Source of the DNA: a virus
Strand: one strand, 5' to 3'
Virus record (IMG/VR): IMGVR_UViG_3300044623_000858
Span: 1-31,755 of that record
Length of the DNA stretch: 31,755 nucleotides
Part shown: positions 21,895 to 29,958 of the stretch, in pieces
How the letters are laid out: each line of letters begins with the position of its first letter
How positions within the stretch are numbered: position 1 is the first letter of the stretch
Notes under the pieces: model-generated
Database searches by the model: none
Seen by the model: the letters and a program-made list of their open reading frames with translations, nothing else
Told to the model about the DNA's origin: nothing
Program-made: the position numbers and the translations under genes

Positions 21895-24213
21895 TTAAAG
21901 CTTACAAGCTTCGCAATCTTCTTCATCCATATCATTAAAGCCACTTGGCAAATCTAATACAGTTTCATCTTGGCTCTTACTACCCGCTTTGTTAATCAAG
22001 CTATAGTAGAATGTTTTTAATCCCCAGTGATGTGCTTGCATTAAGTTTTTAGCAATCAATGTTGTAGGGACTTTACGTTCAGGGAAATGTGCTGGATTAT
22101 AAAACGTATTAGTACTTATGCTTTGGTCAACATAGGCTGCAATCACTGCCGCCGTCTTTAAGTAACCATCACAGTCTTTTTGTTCCCACATCATTTGATA
22201 TTTGTTTTTCAACTTATGATATTCTGGAACAACTTGTACAAAACTACCTGCTTTACTTTCTTTAACACTGATTAAACTCATTGGCATTTCAATACCATTA
22301 GTGCTGTTGATAACCACAGAACTAGATTCTACAGGAGCAACTGCCATTTGTGTAGCATTACGGACACCATAACTACGCATCATTGCACGTAGTCCTTCCC
22401 AGTTTAGTTCTGGATCAAAGTTAGTTAGTTCGTTAACACCTTTAGCACGTAGTTCCCAGGGGAATATACCTTGTCCATAACGAGTCTTATCGCTGTGTTC
22501 GCAACGACCACGTTCTTGTGCTAGTTCTACACTTGCTTCTGTTAAGTAGAAGGATAAGTGTTCCATCCACGTCTTGACTTCAGCCAAGGAATCTTTTTCT
22601 CCGTACTTGAGGCTTCGCTTGGCGTGCCAGTATGCAAGATTAGTAATTCCAATTCCGAGAGGTCTGATCTCGTCGTTACTCAACTTCGATTGGATAGATA
22701 AGAAATCTTGATAATCAAGAATGTTGTTAAGACTGCGATGAAGTATGCGGCAAGCACGGCGCATATCTTCAGGATTACGGAAAGCACCCCAGTTGATGGA
22801 TCCAAGAGTACATAAAGCGATGCGGCCATTAGGATCATCGAGACGCTTAAAAGACTTAGTAGGTAATAGTATTTCACAGCAAAGGTTACTCTGGTAAATT
22901 GTATGATACTCAGGATCGAATGGTCCTTGATTCATAACATTGTCAACGAACACTAAGTAGATACGTCCTGTATCTGTTCGTTCTTTTAATATGCCTGACT
23001 TGAATACTTCTTCAGCACTCATTGTTTTCTTACGCAATCCTGATTGCTTTTCGTATTTCACATAGAGTGCTTCAAACAGTTCTGTATTACTATAGAATGC
23101 TTGATAAAGATCAGGAACTTCATTAGGATCAAAGAATGTTATTTGTTCTTTGTTTTTAAATCGTCTCCAGAAGAAAGCACTAAGCACAACCCCATAATCC
23201 ATATGACGGACTCGGGTTTCGTCGGTTCCTTGGTTGTTCTTAAGAACAATAAGATCATCAAACTGATGATGCCAAATAGGATAAAAAACAGTAGCACTTG
23301 CATTACGAATACCTCCTTGACTGCAACTACGTAAATCGCCGAACCATTTCTTTAAGAATGGTATCATACCGGTGTGCATAATCTCGCCACCTCGAATAGG
23401 ACTACCTAATGGTCGTAGTCTGCCAATCTCTAAGCCAATGCCAGCACGTTTACTAGCATATTTAGCCATCATTTCACCTGAAGCAAATATACTGTCCAAA
23501 TCATCGTCACTGCGGATAAGTACGCAACTACTAAACTGTTTAGTAGGAGTCCCAAGACCAGCGAGAACAGGAGTAGCAAGAGTGAACAACCCATCACTGG
23601 CTGCATTATAATATTCTTTGATATAACGCATACGGGCGTTATTAGGTTCTTCACTATGAAAGACTGTAGCGGCTGCAACCATGTATCTAATTTGAGGTGT
23701 TTCATATATTTCTTTCGTTGAACGATTCTTAACTAGATATTTTTCAATCAGTTGTTCAATGGCGGCATAACTGTATTGTTCGTCCTTAGAATGATCCAAC
23801 ATATCATTCATCTTGTTCCAATCTTCTTCACTATACCAGTCAAGAAGTTCACTAGTATAAAGACCTGTTGCTACATTCTTTTTAACTATTTCGTATAGAT
23901 GTGGAACTTCGTATGAACCGTATACATCTTTGCGTAGCATACTGACACGTTGTTTGCCTGCTACATATTGATAGTTAACATGACCAACATCACTATTGTT
24001 TTCTACATCAATTAAATCAACAATAGCACGTAATGTAATGCCATCAATTTGTTTAGTTGTGATGCCATCATAAAAATGTAGTTGTGATTTAATCTCTATC
24101 ATTGATGGGCTAACGTCTGCTATCCCTTTACATACTTGTGCTACTTGTGCTTGCCATTTTTCTAATGTGAGTGGCTCTTTTGCCCCGGAACGTTTCGTTA
24201 CGTGTATCTTCAT
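21895..24213 (-). CDS. nrdA: Ribonucleotide reductase class Ia, alpha subunit
   Basis: A 772-residue R1 subunit, close to E. coli (761). N-terminal ATP-cone region (VTKRSG then about 90 residues). Active-site Cys230 (FSSCVL), thiyl-radical Cys445 with Asn443 and Glu447 (SNLCCEILLP), and Cys468 (ALCTLGS) as the redox partner. FYYSLINKAG corresponds to the Tyr-Tyr radical relay near the C-terminus. The C-terminal tail is EDCEACKL, a CxxC instead of the E. coli CxxxxC. It makes dNDPs for phage DNA synthesis with nrdB; glutaredoxin nearby is the probable reductant. It overlaps the upstream gene by ATGA. Confidence 0.97.
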   Translation of the reverse strand: MKIHVTKRSGAKEPLTLEKWQAQVAQVCKGIADVSPSMIEIKSQLHFYDGITTKQIDGITLRAIVDLIDVENNSDVGHVNYQYVAGKQRVSMLRKDVYGSYEVPHLYEIVKKNVATGLYTSELLDWYSEEDWNKMNDMLDHSKDEQYSYAAIEQLIEKYLVKNRSTKEIYETPQIRYMVAAATVFHSEEPNNARMRYIKEYYNAASDGLFTLATPVLAGLGTPTKQFSSCVLIRSDDDLDSIFASGEMMAKYASKRAGIGLEIGRLRPLGSPIRGGEIMHTGMIPFLKKWFGDLRSCSQGGIRNASATVFYPIWHHQFDDLIVLKNNQGTDETRVRHMDYGVVLSAFFWRRFKNKEQITFFDPNEVPDLYQAFYSNTELFEALYVKYEKQSGLRKKTMSAEEVFKSGILKERTDTGRIYLVFVDNVMNQGPFDPEYHTIYQSNLCCEILLPTKSFKRLDDPNGRIALCTLGSINWGAFRNPEDMRRACRILHRSLNNILDYQDFLSIQSKLSNDEIRPLGIGITNLAYWHAKRSLKYGEKDSLAEVKTWMEHLSFYLTEASVELAQERGRCEHSDKTRYGQGIFPWELRAKGVNELTNFDPELNWEGLRAMMRSYGVRNATQMAVAPVESSSVVINSTNGIEMPMSLISVKESKAGSFVQVVPEYHKLKNKYQMMWEQKDCDGYLKTAAVIAAYVDQSISTNTFYNPAHFPERKVPTTLIAKNLMQAHHWGLKTFYYSLINKAGSKSQDETVLDLPSGFNDMDEEDCEACKL

Positions 24214-24653
24214 GTTCTACCTATTTTTGTAATTATTGTTTGTAAATCTAACTTTTGTACTATTTTAAAATCTTTTAGTGTATTACTTATGACCGTATTA
24301 GGCCAGTAATTCATTATATATTTTGCGTTGTCAACTAGGACTAATACTACATCTTCTGCTGTTTCATTTCTAGCTAGTACCAATTCTATATCAGTTATTC
24401 CTATTAGATGTAGAGTATAACACATTCCTAAGGCTCTTGCAACCTCACAGTAGGTATTTTCGGACAAAAGTTCCCAGGGGTCAGGCCAGTTGTCTATGTC
24501 ATGTGGGTGTAGATGATGGGTAACCAATGGAGCATGTTGCCACCATTCGTCTATGGTTACACATTGTTGTTCTATGGGTAAACTAGTTACGGATGTCCGT
24601 AATTGAAACCAATCTTGAAGCCTTGCTTCATAAGTTGATTGAAAGATATTCAT
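24210..24653 (-). CDS. Conserved phage protein upstream of nrdA
   Basis: A 147-residue protein with a distinctive HHLHPHDIDNWPDPWELLSENTYC...ALGMCYTLHL core. The His cluster, WPDPWELL and two cysteines may form a metal or catalytic site, but I cannot name it. I recall proteins with this WPDPWELL-C pattern from marine T4-like phages. It overlaps nrdA by 4 nt. Its ATG lies in the base of a strong hairpin, and no Shine-Dalgarno sequence is obvious. Confidence 0.62.
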   Translation of the reverse strand: MNIFQSTYEARLQDWFQLRTSVTSLPIEQQCVTIDEWWQHAPLVTHHLHPHDIDNWPDPWELLSENTYCEVARALGMCYTLHLIGITDIELVLARNETAEDVVLVLVDNAKYIMNYWPNTVISNTLKDFKIVQKLDLQTIITKIGRT

Positions 24654-24688
24654 ACATCACTACTTATCATTTCTAAGTAGTGAGTATG
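24651..24688 (-). terminator. Strong hairpin between fibre gene and the nrdA-upstream gene
   Basis: Arms TCACTACTTA and TAAGTAGTGA (10 bp, perfect) with a 7-nt loop, extended by CATAC/GTATG across a single unpaired base. It follows the fibre stop at 24701 by 12 nt. No U tract follows on the minus strand; instead the next gene's ATG is part of the 3' arm. It could stop or pause transcription, or hide the start codon. Confidence 0.5.
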
Positions 24689-24700
24689 AATTTGATATTG

Positions 24701-27385
24701 TTAAGCGTAAGTTGCTTGGAATCTTGAACCAGAACTCAATGCAAAGTTACCAGTTACTGTAGCAGTAGTAGTGTTTGCACCAGTAGTGAAAGTATTACCT
24801 AAGTGTGTTGCACCTGTTCCACCAACAGTACCAGTAGAAACAAGATTACCTGCAGTTACATTACCTGTTACTGTAACCAAACCACCTGTAATCAAGTTAC
24901 CTGCAGTTACGTTACCTGTTACAGTAATCAAACCACCTGTGCCTAAGTTACCTACGTTAGCATTACCTGACACACCCAATGATGTTAGTGTGCCAACTGC
25001 TGTGATATTTGTCTGTGATGCAGTACTTAATGTACCAACTAAGTTAGTAGCACCAATGTTACCAACGTTAGCGTTGCCTGACACGCTTAATGAACTTAAT
25101 GTTCCTAAGCTAGTAATATTTGTCTGTGTTCCAGTAGTTAATGTGCCAACTAAGTTAGTAGCACCAATATTACCAACGTTAGCATTACCACTGACACTTA
25201 ATGAACTTAATGTTCCTAAGCTAGTAATGTTTGGTTGTGCCGCAGTCGTTACTGTACCTGCGCTTGTAGCTAATGGTACAGTGCCTGTTACGTTAGCACC
25301 TGTAATTGCAGATAACGCAGAACCGTTACCACTTACGCTAGTAAATACACCTGCCGCCGCTCCAACATTACCAATATTAGCATTACCACTGATACTCAAT
25401 GATGTTAGTGTACCAACACTAGTAATAGTAGGTTGTGCTACGTTAACACTGAATACACTACCTGTTAATGTTAATCCACTACCTGCAGTATATGTACCTG
25501 CACCACTGAACTGTACCCAAACAACTGGACTTGTTCCAACTGTTGTTACTGGATCTGGCATTACCCAACCAGTGTTATCATATACTGTTCCTGCAGTAAC
25601 GAATGTGAAGTCACCGCCTGCCATTTCAACTGAAGTATCAAAGTCATCTGCACGTGTTAATACTGTGCTACTTGTTCTTACATAGATACCGTTATTTGCG
25701 GCAGACACTTCGTTCTTAACAAGAATACGCATGCCATCTGACAATGTAACACCATCAATAGTTGTATATGAACCTGTTGTTGTCAATGTTGCACCAACAC
25801 CACTTGTACCGTTATTATATGTAACAGTACCACCTGAGATTGTTGCTAATGTAGTTGTTGTGGCTGCGTTACAACTGTCGTGCGTATGTAGACCTTGAGC
25901 AACATCGTCAACATATTGCTTAGTTGCCGCATCAGTAGCATTAACTGGACTAGCAAGATTAATAATATTGTTGCTGGTCATATCTAAGTTACCAGCAATA
26001 GAACTTACGCCAGTGCCAGTAACACTTAATATACCAGCTGTTACTAAGTTACCACCGGTTACGTTACCTGTTACACTTAAACTTGCTAATGTACCTGTAC
26101 TTGTAATATTTGGTTGTGCCGCAGTTGTTAATGTACCTGTTAACAATGTACCACTAATATTGCCACCAGTAATGTTACCAGTAGCAGAAACTAGACCGCC
26201 CGTTGTGATATTGCCACCAGTGACGTTACCAGTTACACTTAAACTTGCTAATGTACCAGTACTTGTAACATTTGGTTGTGCCGCAGTTGTTAATGTACCT
26301 GTTAACAATGTACCACTAATATTGCCACCAGTAATGTTACCTGTAGCAGATACTTGACCTGCAGTTACTAAGTTACCGCCATTAACGTTACCGGTGATAT
26401 TTGCTATACCAGTTGTTACTAAGTTAGCTCCAATAACGTTACCAGATGCAGTAACAATATTTGCGCCCAATGTACCTATAATGTTGGCACTACCATCAAC
26501 TATCATATTACCTATGTTAGCAGACCCACTAACTGATAGTGCAGTTAATATTCCTAAACCTGTAATATTAGGCTGAGTACCTGTTGTTAATGTACCTGTT
26601 ACCAATGTACCACTAATATTACCACCAGTAATATTACCAGTAGCTGTGATTATACCGGCTGTTCCTAAGTTACCTACGTTAGCATTACCTGATACACTTA
26701 AACTTGTTAGTGTACCTGTACTTGTTATGTTTGGTTGTGCCGCTGTCGTTACTGTACCTGCTGTCGTTGCACTTGTAGCCGCTCCACTTAGTGCTCCAGT
26801 AAATGTTGTTGCACTTACATTACCTGCACTGATATTACCTGATACACTTAAACTTGTTAATGTACCTGTACTTGTGATATTTGGTTGAGCCGCAGTTGTT
26901 AATTCGCCTCCTACTGTTGTAAATATACCACCAGTTGCACCAATGTTACCTACATTAGCATTACCACTAGCACTAAATGTTCCTGTGACATTTGCACCGG
27001 TCGTTGTAATAACTAATACATTTGCAACACCACCTACGCTAGTAGTTACATTACCACTAGCACCAATAATGTCAACATTACTTGTACCGTTTGCGATAGA
27101 TGAAACATTAATATCACCTGCATCTAAATTACCAGTAACAGACAGATTTGTAACTGTCATTGTTGCTGATGTTTTATTGAATACTAAGTTAGCATTACCA
27201 TTTAATGCACCATTGTCATTAAAAAGTACCTGTGTATTTGCACCCTGAACTGTTGGGAATGTTGTTACATTCCCGTCGGGGCTTTTAACAGACATGACAC
27301 TATTATCATTGACGAACAGTGTACTTTTGCCAGCTGGTGGCGTTGCTATCGTGTTTGCTGGTTCTTGTTTTAAAATTAAACTCAT
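24701..27385 (-). CDS. Long repetitive tail fibre
   Basis: An 894-residue protein built mainly of degenerate repeats of the form (T)AAQPNITSTGTLTSLSVSGN-NVGN, Asn/Gly/Thr-rich and very low in charge, as expected for a trimeric beta-helical fibre shaft. Adjacent copies are separated by 37 or 54 residues. A distinct region near residues 470-650 contains the common fibre motif NLASPVNATDAATKQYVDD, then a Cys-containing insert, and is followed by more repeats. The C-terminus is short (GSRFQATYA). ATG 27385 follows AAGGA, with GATAAATA 46 nt upstream. It is probably a host-recognition shaft. Confidence 0.85.
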   Translation of the reverse strand: MSLILKQEPANTIATPPAGKSTLFVNDNSVMSVKSPDGNVTTFPTVQGANTQVLFNDNGALNGNANLVFNKTSATMTVTNLSVTGNLDAGDINVSSIANGTSNVDIIGASGNVTTSVGGVANVLVITTTGANVTGTFSASGNANVGNIGATGGIFTTVGGELTTAAQPNITSTGTLTSLSVSGNISAGNVSATTFTGALSGAATSATTAGTVTTAAQPNITSTGTLTSLSVSGNANVGNLGTAGIITATGNITGGNISGTLVTGTLTTGTQPNITGLGILTALSVSGSANIGNMIVDGSANIIGTLGANIVTASGNVIGANLVTTGIANITGNVNGGNLVTAGQVSATGNITGGNISGTLLTGTLTTAAQPNVTSTGTLASLSVTGNVTGGNITTGGLVSATGNITGGNISGTLLTGTLTTAAQPNITSTGTLASLSVTGNVTGGNLVTAGILSVTGTGVSSIAGNLDMTSNNIINLASPVNATDAATKQYVDDVAQGLHTHDSCNAATTTTLATISGGTVTYNNGTSGVGATLTTTGSYTTIDGVTLSDGMRILVKNEVSAANNGIYVRTSSTVLTRADDFDTSVEMAGGDFTFVTAGTVYDNTGWVMPDPVTTVGTSPVVWVQFSGAGTYTAGSGLTLTGSVFSVNVAQPTITSVGTLTSLSISGNANIGNVGAAAGVFTSVSGNGSALSAITGANVTGTVPLATSAGTVTTAAQPNITSLGTLSSLSVSGNANVGNIGATNLVGTLTTGTQTNITSLGTLSSLSVSGNANVGNIGATNLVGTLSTASQTNITAVGTLTSLGVSGNANVGNLGTGGLITVTGNVTAGNLITGGLVTVTGNVTAGNLVSTGTVGGTGATHLGNTFTTGANTTTATVTGNFALSSGSRFQATYA
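25041..25262 (-). repeat. 111-bp tandem repeat inside the fibre gene
   Basis: Two adjacent copies with offset 111 bp (37 codons), starting AAGTTAGTAGCACCAATG at 25041 and again at 25152. They encode NITSLGTLSSLSVSGN units. Confidence 0.75.
26061..26352 (-). repeat. 130-bp near-identical direct repeat inside the fibre gene
   Basis: Copy 1 is 26061-26190 and copy 2 is 26223-26352, offset 162 bp (54 codons), differing at about 5 positions. This is suitable for slippage or unequal recombination. Confidence 0.8.
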
Positions 27386-27430
27386 GTTTTTTCCTTGTGT
27401 TTCAAGCAGTAATATACCGAATATTACTAT

Positions 27431-27438
27431 TATTTATC
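27431..27438 (-). promoter_or_regulatory. Candidate T4-type late promoter (GATAAATA)
   Basis: One mismatch to TATAAATA, 46 nt upstream of the fibre start at 27385. It overlaps the end of the very small ORF at 27434. Confidence 0.35.
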
Positions 27439-27523
27439 TTTTTTTTAATCTTATTGTATTTAGAGCTATACAATAGGCATTAATTATTCGTTGTTTATCG
27501 TCAGTTAACTCATATTTTACCAT
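27434..27523 (-). CDS. Very small ORF, 29 residues
   Basis: A 29-residue frame, MVKYELTDDKQRIINAY then a basic end (IRLKKR), whose ATG overlaps the stop of the upstream 45-residue gene (ATGGTAA). Its helix-like amphipathic composition is plausible for a real peptide, but it may be chance. No function is known. Confidence 0.35.
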   Translation of the reverse strand: MVKYELTDDKQRIINAYCIALNTIRLKKR

Positions 27524-27654
27524 TTTCCTATAGGACAAGTGCTACTTTCTATTCTAACTTTAACAGGAAGAACACAACCGCATTTTTTACAGAACCATTC
27601 TCCGTAAAATTCACATTTCTTGCATATCTCAATTCGTTGTTCATGTAATATCAT
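27517..27654 (-). CDS. 45-residue Cys-rich zinc-binding-like protein
   Basis: A 45-residue protein with cysteines at 11, 14, 22, 25, 27 and 40: ICKKCEF, then WFCKKCGC, then STCPIGKW at the end. Two CxxC pairs indicate a zinc knuckle. I recall small phage proteins ending CPxGKW near fibre genes in marine T4-like phages (similar to DUF6171). ATG 27654 lies 5 nt downstream of the stop of the fibre gene that ends at 27660. Its role is unknown. Confidence 0.65.
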   Translation of the reverse strand: MILHEQRIEICKKCEFYGEWFCKKCGCVLPVKVRIESSTCPIGKW

Positions 27655-27659
27655 ATTAT

Positions 27660-28496
27660 TTACCAGCTTAAGAAAACGTATCCACCTTGTGTCCAAGTAT
27701 TCTCATTTTGACTAGTTGTCAAATAAGGACTTGATGCAGTTCCTCTAAAAGAACTGCCACCACTATAACCACCCATATATATACCATCATTTATGTGAAT
27801 GCCGGATAATGTTAACCATTGTCCACTAGCATCCTGACCTGCTCCGCATGCACCTTGATAGGGTCCAAAATTTTGCCAACTTGGTGTATTACTAGGGGTA
27901 GCAAATTGACTAATCAATGATGTAGTATAACTACATGATGCTGATTGACCAAAATTGCTATACCAGGCAGTAGTGTCCGGTAGTTTTTCAAATGTTTGAC
28001 GTTGTGCTACTATGACCCATCTTATAGTATTTGCGACTATGATAGTATTCATATCAGTATCGCTTATTTTTGCTGATCGGCTAGGTGTTGTGTCTGTTGG
28101 AGTAACAGCTAAATCAGCTTGATTGTTTGAGGTAGTAAGATATTGATTTTGATCGTTGGGTGACAATTTAGTAACCATAACCATCGGATAGTTAGTAAAT
28201 GAAGTGAAATCAGTATACATAGGCACGGTGCCACTAGTTAATGTGTAGTAATAAACACCGTTAGTGGTGACACCGGAACTTTTTAATTGCGTTGCGGAAC
28301 TTGCAGGATTACCCTGAGTTCCTAGTGCTCCTAGAATACTTAACCACGATCCGGCTGCGTATCCTTCAATTGTACCTGTTGTAGTATTATATCTAACCAT
28401 TCCGTTAGACGGGCTTGCAGGTCTTTGAGCCGTTGTTCCAGTTGGCAGACCTAAGTAACCAGTGTCGTTTATTGTTGTATTCTTTAGTGTTGCCAT
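27660..28496 (-). CDS. Tail-fibre protein, fibrinogen-like C-terminal part
   Basis: A 278-residue protein. Residues 1-52 are the module shared with its neighbours: MATLKNTTINDTGYLGLPTG, QRP, RYNTTTG and a final GSW. The rest differs: GVYYYTLTSGTVPMYTDFTSF and a later Cys pair and aromatic-rich region (AWYSNFG, GIYMGGYSGG, GYVFLSW) are reminiscent of fibrinogen-related recognition domains (tentative). It probably ends in the receptor-binding head. It starts only 5 nt after the stop of the previous fibre gene. Confidence 0.72.
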   Translation of the reverse strand: MATLKNTTINDTGYLGLPTGTTAQRPASPSNGMVRYNTTTGTIEGYAAGSWLSILGALGTQGNPASSATQLKSSGVTTNGVYYYTLTSGTVPMYTDFTSFTNYPMVMVTKLSPNDQNQYLTTSNNQADLAVTPTDTTPSRSAKISDTDMNTIIVANTIRWVIVAQRQTFEKLPDTTAWYSNFGQSASCSYTTSLISQFATPSNTPSWQNFGPYQGACGAGQDASGQWLTLSGIHINDGIYMGGYSGGSSFRGTASSPYLTTSQNENTWTQGGYVFLSW

Positions 28497-28500
28497 GTTA

Positions 28501-29565
28501 TTAACTAAACGTTACCGTTCCTGTTCCTGCTGTTATTGTATATATTTTATACCCTGCAATTGCGGTTGATAATGAGGTAGTCAGTCCTCCGCTAAAAGTG
28601 GCAGTAATTGCGTTAGTAATTTTTAAAATAATAACTCCATCTCCACCTTTTCCTCCGTTATTTGTTGTAGTCGATCCGCTAATATAACCGCCACCACCTC
28701 CACCACCTCCTGTATTATTTGTACCATCTTGACCAACACTGGTGCCACTAACTCCGCTTCCTCCCTGTCCGCCGCCGCCTGCACCACCTGCGCCTCTTGC
28801 AGTGTTATTAGAATTTCCACTATGATTTCCACCACCTCCACCGCCGGCGTATGTTATTGAAGAACCGGAGATAGAAGATGCAGTGCCGGTTCCACCTGCA
28901 TTTGGACCAGCAGTGCTTGAATTTCCAGTACCTGCTGATGTTGCACCTCCGCCGCCGGCGCCGTACCAACTACTATTTACATATCTGCCATTGCCGCCAT
29001 TGTTTCCTTGACTAGGTGTTGTAGATGGCGTATTACCAGAGCCGCCGGCGGCTCCAACAGACGGTTCACCTATACCGCCACCGCCACCTGAACCACCATT
29101 CGCGCCAATAGCATAAGCAGACCCAGACGCTGTATAAGCACCTCCGCCGCCGCCACCGGCAGCTATTATATTATTAAATATAGAGTTAGAACCGCTTACA
29201 CCTTTGCTATTTGAATTGTTACCTGTGTCGGCTGTTGCACCGGCACCTCCTGTGCCTACTGTTACCGCATATGCTATGTTTGTTAATAAATTAGATACAG
29301 TACCAGTTAAAAATCCTCCGGCGCCACCTCCACCAGCTGTGATGGCACCACCACCGCCACCACCAGCAACTACCAAGTATTCAATTGTAAGAGACCCGGA
29401 CGCTATTGTTATCCAATTACCGGCAACATACGCTTCGTATGACGATGTAGTTGTGTTATATCTCATCATCCCGTTGGTAGGGCTTACTGGTCTTTCAGCC
29501 GTATTACCAACGGGCAATTGTAAATACCCGGTATCAGTAACATTAGTGTTCTTTAATATTGCCAT
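28501..29565 (-). CDS. Glycine-rich tail-fibre adhesin (copy A)
   Basis: A 354-residue protein. The N-terminal module (MAILKNTNVTDTGYLQLPVG, ERP, RYNTTTS, GNW) is shared with the other fibres. From about residue 65 it becomes a poly-Gly body with many GGGGGG blocks opening with YLVVAGGGGGG, the pattern of glycine-rich phage adhesins such as the receptor-binding tips of T-even-like phages, which pack as polyglycine-II helices. The end is a short Ser/Thr-rich region (ATFSGGLTTS...). It is likely a variable receptor-binding tip. It starts 4 nt after the stop of the 124-residue protein. Confidence 0.8.
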   Translation of the reverse strand: MAILKNTNVTDTGYLQLPVGNTAERPVSPTNGMMRYNTTTSSYEAYVAGNWITIASGSLTIEYLVVAGGGGGGAITAGGGGAGGFLTGTVSNLLTNIAYAVTVGTGGAGATADTGNNSNSKGVSGSNSIFNNIIAAGGGGGGAYTASGSAYAIGANGGSGGGGGIGEPSVGAAGGSGNTPSTTPSQGNNGGNGRYVNSSWYGAGGGGATSAGTGNSSTAGPNAGGTGTASSISGSSITYAGGGGGGNHSGNSNNTARGAGGAGGGGQGGSGVSGTSVGQDGTNNTGGGGGGGGYISGSTTTNNGGKGGDGVIILKITNAITATFSGGLTTSLSTAIAGYKIYTITAGTGTVTFS

Positions 29566-29569
29566 TATT

Positions 29570-29944
29570 TTATTCTGTTGTAGGACCTACATCCCAACGT
29601 ATTGCAAAATCATTCCAAATATACATTTTTCCGTCATTTGGGTAAGCAACTGGTGCTTCCCAGCGACAAGTTGTCTCATTCAATATCCAACTATTGAATG
29701 GTTTAGGTGATATGAATGCATCTCTAGTTTCATCGTATGTAAAACCTATACCTGCATAGTTTTTTCTAATGTTAGCATTATAGCTAGTTTGTTTCCATAT
29801 AGTATTTGGTCCTAGTAGACTCTTACAGAACGCTATGCCTGTAAGTTCACTTTCATTACCTTCACTATCTTTTATATCATCATTACTTACAACAATTACT
29901 TGTGTAACGATGTTATTTTCATCTAATTGTGCAAAATGTGCCAT
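29570..29944 (-). CDS. Conserved phage structural protein
   Basis: A 124-residue protein beginning MAHFAQLDENNIVTQVIVV and containing KQTSYNANIRKNYAGIG, which recalls a family widespread in marine T4-like phages. Many aromatic residues and the setting between two fibre genes point to a tail or capsid decoration component. ATG 29944 follows AGAGGA with about 7-nt spacing. No function is known. Confidence 0.75.
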   Translation of the reverse strand: MAHFAQLDENNIVTQVIVVSNDDIKDSEGNESELTGIAFCKSLLGPNTIWKQTSYNANIRKNYAGIGFTYDETRDAFISPKPFNSWILNETTCRWEAPVAYPNDGKMYIWNDFAIRWDVGPTTE

Positions 29945-29958
29945 ATTTTATTCCTCTA

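Noticed and set aside
24771-27476. Several long plus-strand ORFs opposite the repeat fibre (for example 24771-25685, 25968-26357)
   Set aside because: They are Pro/Val/Leu-rich mirror images of the repeated Gly/Asn/Thr codons on the minus strand, without own start signals; shadows of the fibre gene.
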